A stretch of DNA of 64,000 nucleotides, taken from contig NC_092202.1 of the NCBI RefSeq assembly GCF_043641665.1, positions 16,232,036 through 16,296,035 of the forward strand. The letters run 5' to 3'. The notes under the pieces were generated by a model. It ran no database searches. It saw only the letters and a list, made by a program, of their open reading frames with translations, and had not been told where the DNA came from. This DNA comes from Enoplosus armatus. Its lineage: Eukaryota > Chordata > Actinopteri > Centrarchiformes > Enoplosidae. A program made the translations under genes and the position numbers. Numbering within the stretch: the stretch's first letter is position 1; each line of letters starts with the position of its first letter. Positions 47,281-58,700 of the stretch are shown piece by piece.

Positions 47281-47625
47281 GAAGAACCATCACACCAGAA
47301 TTTAAGTTTTGTAATTTAATTTCGGTGGAATCCCAGATTCCAAGATTCACTCACGGGGGGTGAATTAATCAATCATTCGCATCGAGTTAAACTTTGACTC
47401 AATCAGACTTGCAGGCATCCATCCTTAAATCAGAGTGCAGAGAGCGTCCAACAAGTACAGCATCGAGTGTAGAAGATAGCATTCATGCTACAAGTAAACA
47501 TCCAAGAACAATGCACCCATGACTCAAACCTCAGGGTCAACATGCTGTAATAACATCACGTCACCACCAACAGGGTGGTCACATGCACCCATATAACCAT
47601 CGGATGATTTATTTATAGTGTATAG

Positions 47626-47931
47626 CATAGGTCACTAACAGGCGGACCATGGTCCGAATCCGGACCCAGACCCGGACCTATAATCAATAAATTATTAAGG
47701 GATTTAAAATTTTGACGGGGCGCCTCTATTTTAACTGGCGCAGCTTTTCTAGTCTTTATCGCAGTGGTTCAGTGGATCAGGAAACTCACAGACCAATTGC
47801 ATACGAGTTAAGCCAGCCCACGTGATGCTACTCAGCCAATCAAATCTGTGCATTCCAGGCGATGTTCCGGACCTTTGCTTGAAGAAATTTTCTCTGACTG
47901 GACCTCTTCAAATTTGAGTTGAATACCCCTG
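47626..47931. mobile_element. hAT-type MITE with exact 8-bp target duplication
   Basis: The 306-bp element is flanked on both sides by GTGTATAG (47618-47625 and 47932-47939), the 8-bp duplication expected of hAT transposition. The right end, reverse complemented, reads CAGGGGTATTCAACTCAAAT, a familiar hAT terminus. The left end CATAGGTCACTAAC matches it only in part, so the inverted repeat is degenerate. No coding capacity. Confidence 0.8.
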
Positions 47932-48619
47932 GTGTATAGTATAATCCCAGATTAGTTGGGGAAGGAGTGATCTATTCCTGGGTAGATACATGTCTAAATT
48001 CATGGGGAAATTATTGAGACCTTACTGTAACTTTCCATGTTTTCTCCATCTGGGGCCCAACTTCAGCGAAACAGCAATATATGTGCACAGACCTTCACAC
48101 ATGCTCACACTCTAATCGGGTAGTGTCAACACTTATTAAGGGACAGCTGCAGCTCTCTTTGCTCTGTGACTACAGCCAGCACACAGCTGCAGGCCTGACT
48201 ATAAGACAGCCAGGCAAAGAGCAGAGAAGAGCAAGTGGAAGTCGTTTAAGTGGTTTTCAGTCTGGCTGTTTGTGTTATGTTGGCTCTGACCGGAGCTCGG
48301 ATGGATTACTGGAACACTGCAGCTTGGTGAGGTTATCCGAAGGAAGGTGGAGAGACAGGGGGAGCAGAGAGGGATGCAAAGGTGAGGGACGCTGGTGAGA
48401 CTTTATAATGAGGTTGTCTGACCTAATGGGGATTTATACAGTGACCTATGATGATCTAACAGACATTGTGACCACATTTACTGCATGCAAAAGTAGTTAA
48501 GATTAGTACATATATTGCAGATCCTGTAGCATGAAGAGTATGTGAAAAGGTCTTCTTGCTGTTGACAGGAACGAGCACATTTTAGCTATCACATAACAAG
48601 ACTTGGGGTCTATAGGCAC

Positions 48620-48850
48620 GCTAGCAGCTCTGTGAGGCTTCTAACTAAACAAAAAATACAGCTGAGGCAGAGGGGAAAGTCATCAGTTCTGCAGGTCAAA
48701 AACCATTGAAAATGTTATTACAACACGAATGTCTGAACGAAATGTCATAGCAATCCATCCACTAGTTATTGAGATATTTCAGTTTGGACCAACGTGGTGG
48801 GCTGACTGACAGACCAACATTGCCACTGCCATGCTGCTAGCAGGACTAAG
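48620..48850 (+). repeat. Teleost interspersed repeat, plus orientation
   Basis: Contains CTCTGTGAGGCTTCTAACTA, ATACAGCTGAGGCAGAGGGG, GCAATCCATCCACTAG and GAGATATTTCAGTTTGGACC, in the same order as 5735-6125, and ends near GCCATGCTGCTAGCAGG. Confidence 0.65.
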
Positions 48851-50499
48851 CAGAACCGAGAGGTCTACTTACTCCCTTAAAGGACATGGTTCTTATACAC
48901 AAAGTTCACTAGTCTCGTGATTTTAAAGCATTAGCTGCAATTAAATAGTCTGTCCACATGAGGCACATATAGGCATATATATTAAAGCTTTGATTGCCTA
49001 TAAAAGCTCATGCCTTCATCATTAGGCGTCTGAGTCCCTGTATTGCCAATAGCTCTTCCACTGAATGGAATTGAATTGGACTGACTTGGGAGGCACCTTA
49101 GATTTGTTAGACCTTAAAATATGTTTCATGTGTGACAAAATAGTCCCAACTCATAGGTCCGCCTAACCCTTAAACCTAACCCTTTTTTTTAGGGGCTTTT
49201 AACTGCATCTCATGGTCTTCATCAACCAAATGAAACAGGGCTTCCCGTCTTTAGGGTGTAGCAGCAGAGAGGTGTCCAATAGTCTGACTCCTTGTGACTT
49301 GGCTGTTGCTAGACGTTCTGACAGCCCAGCCACGGAGGGGATGTGTTATTACTACTTGTTGTGTGATGACATCTGAGCCAAGTCCATTTTGCTAATGAAG
49401 ACCATGAGATGAGTAGTTGAAAGCTCCAAAAATATGTAATAAGTGGAGATCATGCGTGTCTTTATGGTCATTTATACTATGTATAATTGTGTATGAGTTC
49501 ATGTACACATATACTGTAAAGTGTTCTGTAACTGGCACAAATGACATTGCAGCGCCACACAGTTTGGCAGTACATCTGATACTCTGCAGTACTGTCTGTT
49601 ATGGAATTTCATGTTATGTTGCCATTACATTTCTGTTTCATTAGTATAACTGGCTCCAGAGCTGCAGGGGCACCAGCGGCTCTGCTGTATCTGCTCAACT
49701 ATAAACTACACTGATGAAGTGTGTGTGGGCTTCTTGGCACGCTGCTGCCGTGGCTCCTACAAACTGCTGCTGTTGGCAAGAAAGTCGTGTTGATATTCAT
49801 GCTTCTTGGAACGGTGTGTCAGATTTCTGACTGTTAGCATGCTGTACTGATAACCTATAAAATACAGGCAAGAGCTGCACTCCAAGGCTATAACTCAAAG
49901 AAATAATAAGGACACCGAAACTCTCTAAACTCTTCTCATTTCTTACAAAGAAATACTCGTACGTCTATAGTCATTTCGAGTTGCATACAACAAACACACC
50001 TTTCCTTTTTCAGCACATGACAGGCTGGACGAACAGTACTTGTGGGTCCAGTTTGTACCTCAGATAGAGAGGAGGAGACAGAGTCCAGCCTTGTTAAAGC
50101 TGCGTTATAACAGCTGTTATAACAATATGTACCACAGCACCAAAAAAAGAAAAAAATGACCTTTATCGTTTCATCAACGTGATTTGCAGGCAAAGGACGA
50201 CTATCGTATGGCAGTTGTAGTCATGTATCTGCTTTGTCAACATGGGCCACAGAAGGTGAGTGTGTTTCTGAGTGGATAGGAATGGAAAAAAACCCAACTG
50301 GAAAGTCACAGGAGGAGACAGAGGACAGCGACAGGGAGGGGATGGGAGGTAAAAACTGACCTCTCCGCTCCCTGAAATGGAATCTCGCATTGTTTGCTCG
50401 AAGCGTCAGAGCAGGCTTTTCGAAGTGGCTTTTCAACGCCATCTGTTTTTATTGACCCTTCATCCTTGAGTGTGATAACACTGCCCCATCTCTCCTCTA

Positions 50500-50516
50500 C
50501 CCCCCCCCCCCCCCCC
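50500..50516 (+). repeat. Poly-C run of 17
   Basis: Seventeen C residues in a pyrimidine-rich stretch. The length may be unreliable. Confidence 0.9.
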
Positions 50517-52082
50517 TCTATTTCTCTGTTTCTCCTCCTCTGACAGATGGAATAATGAGGTAGCGGCAGCAGCGTGCTGCTTCATGCAGCAGGAGGGACA
50601 TTACCGCGGACGGGCGAGACCCCCCACTGAGCAAAGGGTGGAAGCTCTCTTTGCGATACTAATTTTATTCCCCCCACAAGTTTCCCAGTGGGAGGGAGAA
50701 TATCTGCCTGTATCTTACTTCAGCTCCTCCATTAGTAATCTGTTGCCTCTCAGGCTCACAATGTCATCAAAGCTCAAAGCTAGGTAATGGCCGAGCAGGG
50801 ACTCATTTAAGTTTCCACCACAAAAACCAGGGTGCAATTTTGTTTCATGAAAAATGTAGTTCATGGTGTCCAAACAAAAGGAACAGAACATTGAATGTTG
50901 GCCGCCGTCAAAAAAGTCTGTGAACAATAAATTGACTCGAAGGTTCCGCGCACGTCAGCTTGTTTTCTCTTTCGTACTTTTAAAGGGGCAGATATATATA
51001 CATGCTCCTAGAACTGTATTGGAACTGCATCTTATTATCATCAAAAGCACTGCATAGGCAAATCACATTGAGACTTTTATTGTGAAGCAATCACCTGATG
51101 TTAGGAGTGTCACTGTTTGTGTGTGCTATGCTATTGTGTAGCAATTTAAAATGCTGCAGGGAGGACGTGTACAGCCACAGTGTACTGGTTAGATGAGCTG
51201 CAGGTGATAGACTGCTACCAGTGTTACCAGTGGACATACATAGGCTCTACTTGAGTGGCCCACCCAGGTAAATAAACTCTGAATTCCATTTTTCCAGCGG
51301 AACTTCTGTGAAAATAGTTAATTTATCTTGACTACTGGCAGGTGCGGAACAGAAAGTGAGTTGGCAGAACACCAGTTGTTGTGGGTCAACGAACTGAACA
51401 ACTGAACCGAACTGTGACCCCAAAACCGAGGTACATACTGAACCGTGCTTTTTGTCTATCACTACACCTCTAGTATTGGATGCCTAATAATGAACGCCAT
51501 GTCGCATTTAATGCGTCAAGTCTTATTTTAACTTATGAGGGTCGTCGGACTGGCTAGCTAGTAATGTTAGCCTCAACACTGAACTGAACACACACACAGT
51601 GCAAAGTGATTGATAAGTTAGTTAACACAACAGCTAACTAACGTTCGCTCGAGTTATTCATAAACCTTTTTTTGACTAGTGTATCACTCAACCCGGCCGC
51701 CATGCGCCACCCACTACCACAAGTAAATTCTCTACTGTGGTTGTGAGAACCAGCACACCTCCAAGGTGAGTAAGGCCTTTTACCATGCAATATTGTGGGA
51801 TGTGACAAACATTCATGCTATTAGCACGTCACTAAAACTAATTGCAGTTTCTCATGACATAACAAGTACCCCAGCCCTGTAATTGACCTGTTCCCTGAGA
51901 TAATATTTCTAGCTAGAAGACCGGTTCTGTTAAGTCACCTGGTTCCTGTCACTCACCCACCACCAGCGAACTCAGGAACGACTCTTTTGGTTCTTTATTC
52001 CAACCTTGGCTCTTACGTACAACGTTTTTTTCGCAGTTGTTCGAAAAGAACAGTTTGTTCGCGAATTTAGCATCACTACATT

Positions 52083-52195
52083 TTTCATTTGTCAGGGGTG
52101 GGTGGGGTGGTGGGTTGTGCTCTGGTTTCCTTCCACAGTCCACCCTCCTGTGACTCTGAAGTGGAAAAGCAGGTATGAAGGTGGATGAATTGAAT
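52083..52195 (+). mobile_element. SINE fragment, plus orientation
   Basis: CTCTGGTTTCCTTCCACAGT is followed by GTGACTCTGAAGTGGAAAAG and a GTATGAAGGTGGATGAAT tail. This is the central and 3' part of the same percomorph SINE as 38930-39110. The tRNA-like head is missing. Confidence 0.55.
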
Positions 52196-55100
52196 GATAT
52201 CATATTAAAACCAGTATTTTTTACAGTATAATTTTAAATACTTTAAACATGCGGTGGAGGTGCAGATGTTTGTTGACATAATTCTACTTATTGTTGGCTG
52301 GATTGAAGTGCTTCCCACAGCCTGGAAGCTCTGGTTTGTAGACCTCTGATCTGGATTTCATAGAGGTGGTTGTCCTGGAACAAAGGGCTGATACTTGCAC
52401 CGACACAAAGTCGTAGCTGCAACAGTTTTATTACATCCTAGAGTTAATTTAACAGATTTAGGTTACTTTTTCAAAAGAGTATGTCTTGTGAAATGCCTAA
52501 AACAAAGATACTTGAGCGCAGTCAAAACATATTGCGGCCCATGTTTTCTGTTTATGGTGTATTTCTTTGTGGATAACAAGTGGATGACATTGACTTGACA
52601 TCGTACCCAAATATTTCCTGTGGAGTTTGACGGAAAAATAAACTCTCTAAATCAAAAAGCAATGACGTCTTCTAGAAGAGGCAGACAGACCAATGTCTTC
52701 ACCCACCTCAAAGAACCAGAATGCAAAATAGCCACAATAGAAGTTGGATTTTGTCCAAGTGTTACTCATGATCATAGACATGCCCTTATATTCATGAAGC
52801 ACTTGGCTGGTTAGCTACGCCTGCACACCCCACCATAAATGAGGGCTTTTCTCAGTGCTGTCAAAAAGTATTCTGGGGAACGAAGAAAATGACTATACAG
52901 AACTACATGAGTCATGTTTAACCTTTATTTCTTGACAATGTGTTTGAGCTTTTTCTTGACAAATATATCCCTTTTCATGGTAAGCTTGGCCAAAAAGACA
53001 GATGAATAAAGTCAAACGGCAACTCTGTATATTATATTTATATGCTGCTGATTTCAAGTTCAAACTCCAGTTTATTGTCCAGTTCATTGCCCACAGAAGC
53101 TTAAACCCAGTTCACTCTCATGTAACGTTCCATTCATGCAATTTACAAAAAGTGACCGGTGCACCTGAAACAGCAAATACTTGAAAAAATGTAATGCTGC
53201 CACAATTATGTTTTTATCAACATCACAGGAGTTGTTTTTATTCAGCGCATCTGCAAAGTCTCACCAATGTCTTGTACTCGTCAAGTTTCCATCCCAATGT
53301 AAGGCAAATTTCACCTGAATTTACAGAAAATCGGCAAACGCAAACGAGGATGAAGGCGTGTTTTCTGCCCACTACTGTTATGCGAGTATGAACAGCTGGT
53401 CGTGCTGATGCTGCAGTCAGGTAACATTACGTCATTGCATCCAGTCAAACTAAACAATGAAAAAACACGATGGATATGGCATTTATGTTTACTTAATTTA
53501 ATGCCAGGTCTGATGTATTCAGCTCCTCACTTTGCTTAAATACTAAAAAAGTATTTCAATTTGTCCAAAATGATGCCAGTCCGATCAGCCTCAGCTGTTC
53601 AAGCGTGCTAAAATGCTACAGTAAGATGGGTTAGGGTTAGATTGTGGTCTTGGTTAAAGACTGAGAAAGTCAATGGTGGCCCGAAGCACGAGACAGGATG
53701 TGTTTACTTTATTAATCACAGTGTTGTGGTTAACCACACACAGGACTCTGGATGTGAAGCCTGGTCTCTTTGTGTGCTCACCGCTGACCTCTTTGTGACC
53801 GTCGTGTGCCGTACAAGAACTTGACTTTCTTGAAAAGAAAAAATTTCGCTGGTCAATATAATACAAGCAGCGACTTTGTAACGAGTGGGGAATAAAACAG
53901 TCTGATGGAATGGCAGAACGGCCTAACGAAACACACATGATGATGTGTTGCTATGGTGATGTATTGTTTACAAAGAACGGAATCGTCACATTTCTTGGTG
54001 CTAAAGTATTTTGTTTTCGAGCTGTTGTTGATGTGTGGCTGTAAGGGATATTGCCCTATACACATACAGTTACCATTACAGTCTATGGCCTTTACGTAAC
54101 ATGTAGTTCTCCTGCCTGTCGGCGCATAAAGACATAAAGGAGCCTAACTGTGTAACCTGTGTAAAGTCCTCGGAGGGATAGCGAATGGGAACAAGTTGTC
54201 ATATTGTGATATGCAACTACATAGTCACGAAACCCATTTTAACACCCACAAGCCTGCGAGCCTCACAATATACACCATGATAGACTGTGTACAATATTTC
54301 TCTGGGTTCAGCTTTTCAATACTCTTTAAACAAAATAACTGCTGCTCCGGCCGACTTCCTGTATTAGAGGGAAGATATATGGTCCTGTGTACAGTGCAGC
54401 ACATCCAGGCGTGGGCTGACATGGTCTAAAGCCTCCAGCGCTCCGCTACAGTAAACAGTTGTTAGTGGATTACTGGGAATCAATGGCAACGAGTGGGCAC
54501 AAAACCCCGGCTTGCGCACGGGGAGGCAAACCTGCGGCGGGGCATCCACCTGCATGCATCAGCTCCATCAGAGGACTCAGGCAACAGGGCACAAACAGCA
54601 CAAAGGCAACAAACAGGCCATTAGTTCAGATTTAACCAGGATGTCAGTGGTGTGGGCAGTTAAATGGGGGTTTCCCACACCCTCACATGTGACTTGTACT
54701 GTCTGGCTAACATTTTCAGAGGACCAGGAAATCCTCAAATCAACTCTTTTCTCAAAGGGAACTTAGCGAACACAGTCACACTCTTTTTACAGTTTGCTAT
54801 CTGCACTGCATACTGTCCACTTATTACTGGACTATAGGACAGTGAAACGTCTGCAGCAAAATGTGGTTTTCAAAATCGAGTATTCTGATTTTTTTCTTTA
54901 AATTAAAAAGTAGTTCTACTGTAGTTACAACATTCCCAGATGTCAGCAAAAGAGTATAATAGAATCATAACCTTGCTTTGTTGCTACTGCTCCAGTTGCC
55001 TCATGTCACAAAAGGCAATCCCATTTCCTTGAATGTATTTCAAAGTCGGCGGCAGGCCGACAGTTCATACAGGCGAATGCTCTCCACTGCGCTGGACGTG

Positions 55101-55459
55101 TTTTTTCACGCTGCAGCTTTTCATGTCAAATCCAATACAGACGTTGCAGTTTGCTTGAAGTTACAAGCTTTCCTAAAACACAGTCCTCCTCTGGCCTTGG
55201 ACAGTCCAGGCCACTGTGTATGAGTATGGACAACTGCCCTCTGAAACAAAAACATGCTTCCCTGAGCTTCTCTTTCTACTAATATGTTCCTACTCCTCTG
55301 GCCATTCGCTTAGCATTGGCACCAGATGTTAGCTAACCCCCTCCCTGGTTAACACAGAAACATCATTAACACTCCTGAGCTGCAGGCCTCGTCCGGTTAT
55401 ACACAGGAGACTGGATGGTGAACTGGGCCCTCTTCACATGTGAGGGAAACCTTGTAACA

Positions 55460-55482
55460 GTGTGTGTGTGTGTGTGTGTGTG
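55460..55482 (+). repeat. (GT)n microsatellite
   Basis: About eleven GT units just upstream of the long polypyrimidine tract. Confidence 0.93.
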
Positions 55483-55514
55483 GTCTCTTGCGCAGAGTGC
55501 ACTCTAATTGTTAC

Positions 55515-56100
55515 AGTCAGACTCACTCCTCCTCTTTGTCATCTCCCTGCTGTTTTTTTTTATGTCCTTTTTCTACCTGACTTTTCTTTATTTCTTACCC
55601 CCTCTCTGCTTTTCCCTCCTCTTCTCTGACTTCCTATCCTCTTCTATCCTCTACCCTCTATCCTGTTCTTTCTTCCCTTCCAAACTCCTCTCCTCTCTTG
55701 TGTCCTTTCCTCTATCCTCTACCCTCCTTCTCCCCTATTATGCTCTCCTGCCCTTTTTTTCATGCCATTCTCTTCTTTTCCATGCTCTTCTCCTCTCCCT
55801 CTTATTTCCTCTCACCTCCTGCCCTTTAATGTCTCCCTCTTCTTCCCTATATGATGTCCTGTCCTTTGCTCCTTCCTCCTCATCTTTTTCCCCTCTGCTT
55901 TTCTTTCCTGTCCTCGCCTTTCCTTGTTGTTTTCGCACTCTATCTCTCCTCTCCTTCTCTCCTTTCCTCTCATGTCTCCTCTCCTTTTCTTTATTCCTCC
56001 CCTCTTTTACCCTCGTCTTCTCTACTCTCCTCCTCCCCCAGTATTTCCCGTCCTGTTTTCTTCTTTCCTCCTCCGTCCTCTCCTCTCTAACTCTTCCAGG
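55515..56100 (+). repeat. Long polypyrimidine (CT-rich) tract, about 0.6 kb
   Basis: The plus strand is overwhelmingly C and T for almost 600 bases, built of irregular CCTCTTCTC- and TATCCTCTACCC-like words. The 208-codon open frame across it is only a consequence of this composition (Ser/Leu/Phe/Pro-rich) and shows no homology. Such tracts can form triplex (H-DNA). On the minus strand, the sense of sorcs2, it is a purine-rich intronic tract. Confidence 0.9.
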
Positions 56101-57084
56101 GAAACAGGTCTTATTACCCCAGTGGGATCCATAAAGGACAGGGGATGTGTGATCAGGCTAATGATAATTAAATAGACTCATCATCAAACAGTCATTATGG
56201 GCAGATTGGCCTTGCTGCCCTTACTCAAAATGGCAGCTGAAAGCCTGACACCAACCGTCTGTCGCTGATTTAAACAGGGCAAAGACAGGGAGGGGAGCCG
56301 GCTCTTACCCTGCAAGTCTAGTTGTTCCTCCACGGGACTCCTCTCTGTTGGGCTGTAAGTTGTTGAGGAGACATTTTAAACATCCTTGAGGAAATCCATG
56401 ACAATTTTCAAATACTATGAATGATCAAATAAAGTCCGTCTGTGACAGACTTTGATTTTGATTTTCGCTAACTTGTAGTCCAGCGTGATGCACGTGACGA
56501 CCTACAGCACTAACTCCATCACTGCAACTACATTCCTGTTTTTGTGATCGGGTTAAGCGCTTGCCTATGCTATTAAGCACGCAACACCTCTCCAGTTAGC
56601 TTATTGATGACAGGACAGTCACAGTGATGTCACAGGGCACCGGGGACTCCTCGGTGCCGTGAGCCGCTCGACTAAAACAAAACTTAAATTGCCCTGCAAG
56701 CCTTCGAAATATCAATCTACCTGCAGCAAAACAAATCTGTTTAATCGAGTGAATACAATTGGCTAAGAGAAGATCGGAGTTGCTAAGGAAGTTTAATTGA
56801 GCAACACTTTTATTTTTTATTAAATTGTGAGGGAAGCAGTGGCCATTCATTTGCTTGGATGAATTATGAAATAGCGCACACAAAAGTAATAATAACGAGG
56901 GGATAGGAAGAATGGAAAGGTATATGTATTTGTGTAGCTGAATGAATCAAAGTGAATTTGCATACAATGGCCCCAGTAAGTTTTCTTCTCCACGTTTCTC
57001 TTATGCTTTATTCTTTCTTTCTTTTCAATCCTCCTTCAATACCACCTCCTCCTCTCCTCGCTCTTTTCTTTGTCTTTTATATTA

Positions 57085-57103
57085 CCCCCCCCCCCCCCCC
57101 CCC
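57085..57103 (+). repeat. Poly-C run of 19
   Basis: Nineteen C residues after a CT-rich patch. Confidence 0.9.
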
Positions 57104-57453
57104 TTCCCGTTCATTCTCAGTGTGACAGTGTGACTGCAGATTAGTTAATAGACACCCATGTTTTAATAAAATCAGCTGTGACCTCCCGTAGCCTTTCTGC
57201 TGCCGGACCTCCACGCTTATTGGAGGAGTGACAGTGGGAAGATGAGCATTGTCATCCTGGAGAAATGTGACGGCTGCAAAATCCTCGCTGCCACATTTAT
57301 GAGAGAGTGGGCAGCCGAGGAGGGGAAGGAGAGAGAGGGGGAAGATGGGGAGAGAAATAAAGACAGGCAGATGGAGAGCAGTCTATGGAGCGCAATATGT
57401 GGCTATGACAGCGAATCTGTGTCAGGGTCAGTTCTCATTACAGAACTAGCCTA

Positions 57454-57474
57454 GTGTGTGTGTGTGTGTGTGTG
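57454..57474 (+). repeat. (GT)n microsatellite
   Basis: About ten GT units. Confidence 0.9.
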
Positions 57475-57789
57475 CGTTTGCGTGTGTGCCAGTGCATCAA
57501 GGGAATAAGTCGCAGACAGCCACAACAAGGAAATCAGACAAGAATCACAGAAGTGCTGGTGGAATTATGAGGAGGGAGTGCAGAGCATTATGGATTATAT
57601 AAACAGCCCTTACATGGCCTCTGTTCTTTACTGTCATTTGCAAACAAATGATTTCCAATACGGTGGCTGGATCCCATTCTCTCTTCCTTCCCATTTGACT
57701 GTACAATAGGAATAAACAAAAACAAACAAAATGACTATTATTTAATCATTATTAACATTTTTTTTAATAAAACAATATAAGAAGGTTTT

Positions 57790-58700
57790 TAAGATAAGAT
57801 TTTATTAATCCCTCAGCGGGGAAATTTGCATTGTTGCAGCAGCATACAGGATAGTGCAATAGAGACATAAGTAGAAAATCAAGATATAATAAATAAAAAT
57901 AATAAAGACTGTTATAAAAAAAAGCTACTAAGACTAAAAGACAACTGTAATTTACAAATTTACAAATTCAAGTGGATTGCACATAGAGACGTGTGGGCAT
58001 TGTTACATTCAGAAGTATGTGGATTGTCCATTCTGGTGTGTGTGTGGTCTGGTAAAGCCTGACAGCAGCTGGGAGGAAAGACCTGCGATAGCTCTCCTTC
58101 TTAGCTTCTCCTGTCACTGAAGGAGCTGCCCAGTGCTGCCAGAGTGTCCTGCATGGGGTGGGATGTGTTCTCCCCCAGGGATGATAGCTTAGCCAGTATC
58201 CGCTTTTCTCCCACCACTTCCACTGAGTCCAGGGGGCATCCCAGAACAGAGCTGGCCTTCTTAATCAGTCTGTCCAGTGTCTTCCTGTCAGCAGCTGAGA
58301 TGCTGCTGCCCCAGCAGACCACTCCATAAAAGATGGGTGACGCCACCACAGAGTCAAAGAGGGTCTTCAGGAGTGCCCCCTGCAATCCAAAAGATGATGA
58401 GTCTCCTGAGCAGGTCTGCTCTGGCCCTTCTTGTACAGTCCAGTCCAGTTTATGGTTCAGGTGAACACCCAGGTACTTGTAAGATTTCACCACCTCAATG
58501 TCCGTTCCCTGGATGCTCACTGGTGTGGGAGGGGTGTGTTTGCACCAGCGGAAATCCGCCACCATCTCTTCGGTTTTCCCCTGCGTTGATGTGGAGGCGG
58601 TTCCGCCGGCACCAGTCCACAAAGTCCTGGGTCAGTTCTCTGTATTCCCTGTCGTCCCCATCAGAGAACATTTTGGGTGAATAACTGGAGGAAAAGGCGA
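57790..58700 (-). mobile_element. 5'-truncated Rex1/CR1-type LINE, minus orientation
   Basis: This contains the C-terminal reverse-transcriptase region (58101-58690) and a complete-looking 3' untranslated end, finishing GGGATTAATAAAATCTTATC followed by TTA near 57790. The 5' part is missing beyond about 58690, the usual result of incomplete target-primed reverse transcription. Target duplications were not identified. Confidence 0.75.
58101..58690 (-). pseudogene. Rex1/CR1-type reverse transcriptase, C-terminal fragment with frameshifts
   Basis: The fragment begins SDGDDREYRELTQDFVDWCR in one frame. It shifts by one base at about 58580 (a GGGGAAAA run) into the frame reading EEMVADFRW, VVKSYKYLGVHLNHKLDWT, then SVVASPIFYGVVCWGSSISA, DRLIKKASSVLGCPLDS and NTSHPMQDTLAALGSSF. 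A second disturbance around 58380-58440 scrambles the YKKGQSR-like block normally between LDW and the SVV block. YKYLGVHL, VCWGSSI and LIKKASSVLG are typical of Rex1-like elements. Not functional. Confidence 0.82.

Larger units (their letters stand above)
48851..55459. other. Upstream sorcs2 intron, no gene seen
   Basis: No exon was recognised. It holds a 17-base C run (50500-50516), a SINE fragment (52083-52195), and weak traces of other repeats: 51395-51475 (AACCGAGGTACATACTGAAC) and 52020-52080 (GTTTGTTCGCGAATTTAGCA) resemble ends of worn hAT-like repeats. The rest is unique-looking. Confidence 0.5.
56101..57789. other. Upstream sorcs2 intron, no gene seen
   Basis: No exon was recognised. 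It holds a poly-C run of 19 (57085-57103), a GT microsatellite (57454-57474) and a CT-rich patch (56985-57080). 56640-56665 contains a short hairpin, GGCACCG/CGGTGCC. Confidence 0.5.

Noticed and set aside
49150..49195. Telomere-like CCTAACCC words (also TTAGGGTTAG at 53630)
   Set aside because: Only two or three imperfect units, too few to call an interstitial telomeric tract.
55508..56134. 208-codon open frame, plus strand
   Set aside because: It spans the polypyrimidine tract; the Ser/Leu/Phe/Pro-rich translation follows from composition and has no recognisable domain.
56640..56900. Possible conserved non-coding enhancer in the large sorcs2 intron
   Set aside because: Conservation cannot be judged from one sequence; a multi-species alignment would be needed.
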